Shown here in pieces: positions 4,451 through 6,035 of a DNA stretch of 6,035 bases. Each line of letters begins with the position of its first letter. Position 1 is the stretch's first letter. The translations under genes were made by a program, and so were the position numbers. Origin of the DNA: Candidatus Vogelbacteria bacterium (GTDB taxonomy: Bacteria; Patescibacteriota; Minisyncoccia; Phycocordibacterales; XYD1-FULL-46-19); assembly GCA_026395035.1 (NCBI GenBank), contig JAPLZN010000038.1, forward strand, positions 1 through 6,035, written 5' to 3'. Below the pieces are notes generated by a model. The model saw only the letters and a list, made by a program, of their open reading frames with translations, was not told the origin of the DNA and ran no database searches.

Positions 4451-4777
4451 TCACTTGCTTGCCGGCGGAACAACGGGCGAACCCTTATCCAAGGAAAAAC
4501 CCAACTTGTTCCACTTCGCTTCTTCCGCCGACACCTTGGGCGACGGGGCGGGGGTCACCACGGTGGTAACGAACCGGATCGGTTCGCTCCCCACGTGCTT
4601 GGCGGTGGCGAGCAAGTACGCAGTCTGTTCCTCGGCCGAAACCGTGGAAACCGCCACTTTCTTCGCCGCCGCCTCCCGCTGCCATTGTGCTTCCAGCCCC
4701 TTGTAGCTGGCAAAAGCCAGCGCCAGGAGGCCGAAAATCAGAATAGCGACCATCTTTTTGTCGAACATCCCTTTCAT
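4451..4777 (-). CDS. Small membrane-anchored protein of unknown function
   Basis: A 108-residue protein from ATG 4777 (MKGMFDKKMV). A purine-rich GGAGAAAGAAAGG lies just upstream; an in-frame ATG 12 codons earlier (4813) has no such site and would put charged residues before the helix, so it is less likely. Residues 9-24 (MVAILIFGLLALAFAS) form one membrane helix with lysines before it, giving an N-in topology. The rest is outside the membrane: an Ala/Glu/Lys-rich helix (28-60), then a Pro- and Val-rich stretch (TTVVTPAPSPKVS), then a short tail. No known domain is recognised. It shares its high GC content and strand with the secreted protein gene downstream. The two may act together at the cell surface, which is an inference from position alone. 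Confidence 0.65.
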   Translation of the reverse strand: MKGMFDKKMVAILIFGLLALAFASYKGLEAQWQREAAAKKVAVSTVSAEEQTAYLLATAKHVGSEPIRFVTTVVTPAPSPKVSAEEAKWNKLGFSLDKGSPVVPPASK

Positions 4778-4821
4778 TTCCTTTCTTTCTCCTTTTCTTA
4801 TGACAAGTTTCAAATCTAACC

Positions 4822-4843
4822 AAAAACAGCCGGAAATGGCTGT
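4822..4843 (-). terminator. Possible attenuator in the leader of the membrane/secreted gene pair
   Basis: On the minus strand: ACAGCC, loop ATTTCC, GGCTGT, then T's (stem 4838-4843 / 4826-4831). It lies only about 13 nt after the expected start of transcription and 45 nt before the first gene. The stem is short (6 bp), so termination would be partial. Confidence 0.45.
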
Positions 4844-4861
4844 AATTTGTTCCTATTGATA

Positions 4862-4890
4862 AGTCTAGCATACCTTGTATTAAAAGTCAA
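4862..4890 (-). promoter_or_regulatory. Promoter of the membrane/secreted gene pair
   Basis: Minus strand: TTGACT (4885-4890, 5/6 of -35), 17-nt spacer, TAGACT (4862-4867, 4/6 of -10) preceded by TGC, an extended -10. Transcription would begin near 4855, leaving a leader of about 78 nt that includes the hairpin at 4822-4843. Confidence 0.65.
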
Positions 4891-4996
4891 GACCACCCAC
4901 CTTTTTCTCCCCTTCTCTCTCTGGCTCCTTTATCCTTATTTTAGGCCATAAAACACAAGCTTTCAGCTTACCGCTTTCAGAAGAACCCCTCCACCT
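4891..4996. other. Non-coding spacer with pyrimidine-rich tract and short direct repeat
   Basis: No coding frame or RNA structure is supported here. There is a C/T-rich stretch (about 4908-4932) and the 8-bp direct repeat GCTTTCAG (4959-4966, 4973-4980). It separates the ndk terminator from the promoter of the next gene pair. Confidence 0.4.
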
Positions 4997-5020
4997 AAAA
5001 ACCCGCCAAAGGCGGGTTTT
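4997..5020 (-). terminator. Intrinsic terminator of ndk (bidirectional in form)
   Basis: AAAACCCGCC (4998-5007), loop of 3 nt, GGCGGGTTTT (5011-5020): a perfect 10-bp stem with T runs on both strands. It lies about 53 nt beyond the ndk stop. Confidence 0.85.
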
Positions 5021-5037
5021 GAGGTTTTATTTTTCAT

Positions 5038-5065
5038 TTTACACTTTACACTTTACATTTTACAT
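5038..5065. repeat. Four tandem heptamers TTTACA(C/T)
   Basis: Units at 5038-5044, 5045-5051, 5052-5058 and 5059-5065 read TTTACAC, TTTACAC, TTTACAT, TTTACAT. The tract sits between the ndk stop and its terminator and would be in the 3' untranslated part of the ndk mRNA (as TGTAAA repeats). Confidence 0.8.
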
Positions 5066-5072
5066 TGCTTTC

Positions 5073-5654
5073 CTACTCTCCAAACCGCTTGTATTCATAA
5101 ATCTTGGCGTCTTTGCCAAACCAGTGCTCAATTTCATGCAAGGCCTCTTCCGGCGTCTCCGAGGCGTGGACCAGGTTCATCACCGCCCGTTTCTCTTTGT
5201 TGGCCACTAGAGGTGAGTCAACGGAGTAATCGCCACGGATTGTGCCCATTTCCGCCAGATTGGGTAAAGTCGGGCCAACAATCTTACGCACCATATCCAC
5301 CGCATGCACGCCTTGAATAATCATCCGGACAAGCGGCGCCGACATCATATAATCTACCAGCCATTCTCGCACCCAAGGACCAATCACCGCCGGATCAGCG
5401 GTGCCATAATCGGCCAGCGGATCTTGCTTGTATTTTTCGTAGGTAGACAGCGTTTTTGTTCCTAGGCGAGTGATCCACGCTTCTTCTTTGGGATAATGAT
5501 TGTCAATTTGGTCCCGCGTCGGCTGAAACATCTCAATCGCCACCACTTTCAAATCGCGTTGTTCAAAGCGCCGAATAATTTCACCAATCAAACCCTTTTT
5601 CACGCCATCCGGCTTGACCATGACAAAGGTAATTTCTTCTTTTGGGTTAGACAT
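5073..5654 (-). CDS. ndk: Nucleoside diphosphate kinase, long form
   Basis: A 193-residue cytoplasmic enzyme that moves the terminal phosphate from ATP to other nucleoside diphosphates through a phosphohistidine. The N-terminus has FVMVKPDGVKKGLIGEI (10-26) with Lys14 of the VKPDG motif. GVHAVDMVRKIVGPT (115-129) carries the conserved Arg123 and the loop before the active site. GTIRGDYS (137-144) is the conserved GTIRGD block, and NLVHASET (160-167) holds the catalytic His163. EIEHWF (174-179) is the usual C-terminal helix. The usual length is about 140; the extra residues are mostly at 60-100 (TRLGTKTLSTYEKY... region) and a few at 146-158. Similar inserts occur in some archaeal and Patescibacterial forms. 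ATG 5654 follows a weak GGA site. It is monocistronic, with its own promoter and terminator. Confidence 0.95.
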   Translation of the reverse strand: MSNPKEEITFVMVKPDGVKKGLIGEIIRRFEQRDLKVVAIEMFQPTRDQIDNHYPKEEAWITRLGTKTLSTYEKYKQDPLADYGTADPAVIGPWVREWLVDYMMSAPLVRMIIQGVHAVDMVRKIVGPTLPNLAEMGTIRGDYSVDSPLVANKEKRAVMNLVHASETPEEALHEIEHWFGKDAKIYEYKRFGE

Positions 5655-5689
5655 TTTTCCGTAAATTAAAAGACTTACTAATTGGGAGT

Positions 5690-5719
5690 ATTATACGGCA
5701 AAATGGCTCAAAACGCCAA
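5690..5719 (-). promoter_or_regulatory. Promoter of ndk
   Basis: Minus strand: perfect -10 TATAAT (5690-5695) and, 18 nt upstream, TTGGCG (5714-5719, 4/6 of -35). Transcription would begin near 5683, giving a leader of about 29 nt before ATG 5654. Confidence 0.7.
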
Positions 5720-5762
5720 ACCGTTGATTTATTTTACTTTGAATTACGAAATTCTCTCCCCG

Positions 5763-5847
5763 TGTCATTCCCGCGCAGGCGGGAATCCAGATTTTTTCTC
5801 TGGAAATCGTAGTTACATCCTGGATCCCCGTCTGCACGGAGATGACA
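5763..5847. repeat. dRS3-like inverted repeat element, 85 bp
   Basis: The outer arms TGTCATTCCCGCGCAGGCGG... (5763-5790) and 5820-5847 are complementary at 23 of 28 positions around a 29-nt centre. The left arm is itself a hairpin: ATTCCCGC-GCAG-GCGGGAAT. Repeats of the form ATTCCC-N8-GGGAAT are widely dispersed in bacteria (dRS3 in Neisseria) and are often present in many copies. The element lies between ndk and the small-RNA gene and codes for nothing. Confidence 0.8.
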
Positions 5848-5875
5848 GAATACCAGGAATTTTAGCGTATCGTAA

Positions 5876-5904
5876 TTCAAAGCATCTTACTGAGATGCTA
5901 TAAT
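5876..5904 (+). promoter_or_regulatory. Strong extended -10 promoter of the small RNA
   Basis: TTCAAA (5876-5881, 4/6 of -35), 17-nt spacer, TGC-TATAAT (5896-5904): a perfect -10 with the TGn extension. The expected first base is G5911, which is also the first base of the predicted RNA's closing stem. Confidence 0.8.
5881..5899. promoter_or_regulatory. Operator-like palindrome between -35 and -10
   Basis: AGCATCT (5881-5887), TACTG, AGATGCT (5893-5899): perfect 7-bp arms filling the spacer and touching both promoter boxes. A 19-bp palindrome so placed is the usual form of a repressor-dimer site. The protein is unknown. Confidence 0.55.
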
Positions 5905-5910
5905 CTATAC

Positions 5911-5999
5911 GGCGCTTGTGAGGGCTTCGGCTCTCCCACGGTTAAGACATAAACCGTAGCCAAGTGCCACAAAAGAACACCAATCGCTGGTGTTTTTTT
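5911..5999 (+). ncRNA. Predicted structured small RNA or leader RNA, family not recognised
   Basis: A transcript of about 89 nt with three nested stems. P1 pairs GGCGCTTG (5911-5918) with CAAGTGCC (5961-5968). P2 is GAGGGC (5920-5925), a UUCG tetraloop closed by C-G, and GCTCTC (5930-5935). P3 is ACGGTT (5938-5943), loop AAGACATA, and AACCGT (5952-5957). The junctions are U, CC and AGC, forming a compact three-way junction. It is followed by a 7-bp terminator. I compared it by eye with tRNA, SRP RNA, tmRNA and the purine, TPP, preQ1, THF and fluoride riboswitches and found no match. It could be a free small RNA, or a riboswitch/leader whose gene lies beyond 6035. The whole of P1 formed exactly from the predicted first nucleotide supports the model. 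Confidence 0.65.
5976..5999 (+). terminator. Intrinsic terminator of the small RNA
   Basis: AACACCA (5976-5982), loop ATCGC, TGGTGTT (5988-5994), then TTTTT. It is separated by 7 nt from the P1 stem of the small RNA. No gene is seen between it and the end of the window. Confidence 0.88.
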
Positions 6000-6035
6000 G
6001 TGTTTAGAAAACATCTAGCTCCTACTTAATACTTT

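Noticed and set aside
3740..4819. Plus-strand open frame of 359 codons over the GC-rich block
   Set aside because: It is antisense to two genes with good starts, a signal peptide and a membrane helix. Its own product is Arg/Gly-rich without recognisable motifs, as expected from the complement of GC-rich coding DNA.
5682..5903. Open frame of 73 codons across the dRS3-like repeat
   Set aside because: It consists mostly of the translated inverted repeat (HSRAGGNP), a common false gene.
5911..5970. tRNA-like fold
   Set aside because: There is an acceptor-like stem and two arms, but no TPsiC loop, no anticodon arm of the right size and no D-loop pattern.

Overview
The window looks like part of a Candidate Phyla Radiation (Patescibacteria) genome. 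The signs are a pilin tail with the WCVD...C pattern common in that group, a short ribosome-hibernation factor with a basic tail, a long-form nucleoside diphosphate kinase, weak or absent Shine-Dalgarno sites, and promoters placed almost on the start codon. This assignment is an inference from protein character; no rRNA is present to confirm it.

Layout, left to right. (1) 1-180: the C-terminus of a type IV pilin-like protein and its terminator. (2) 198-1054: a REP-type unit, a single-copy HUH/Y1 transposase (RAYT family) bracketed by two perfect palindromes with the core CAAGGTG-N-CACCTTG, preceded by two half-site repeats and an AT-rich hairpin. The transposase promoter has its -35 box inside the left palindrome. 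(3) 1101-1895: prepilin peptidase pilD, with its own promoter and apparently almost no leader. (4) 1915-2031: a long imperfect hairpin between convergent genes. (5) 2064-2432 (minus): hpf/raiA. (6) 2464-3557: a complete IS256-type insertion sequence (IS1249-like) with 25-bp inverted repeats and an 8-bp target duplication, inserted just upstream of hpf. Its transposase appears to need a shift at an A8 run to gain its zinc-ribbon N-terminus. (7) 3564-3719 (minus): the C-terminal half of a DUF167 (YggU-like) gene, joined at its 5' side to a GC-rich block. (8) 3704-4777 (minus): that GC-rich block, holding two unrecognised genes (one membrane-anchored, one secreted) behind a promoter and a possible attenuator. 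(9) 5073-5654 (minus): ndk, with promoter and terminator. (10) 5763-5847: a dRS3-like inverted repeat. (11) 5876-5999: a strong extended -10 promoter containing a 19-bp palindrome, driving a compact predicted structured RNA that ends in an intrinsic terminator.

Functionally, pilin and PilD belong to the type IV pilus/competence pathway: PilD cleaves and methylates prepilins. hpf and ndk are housekeeping genes. The rest is accessory: two unrelated mobile elements within 3.5 kb, a gene truncation at a composition boundary, and an unassigned small RNA. The best candidates for something undescribed are the small RNA with its operator-like promoter (5876-5999) and the palindrome-embedded promoter of the RAYT unit.
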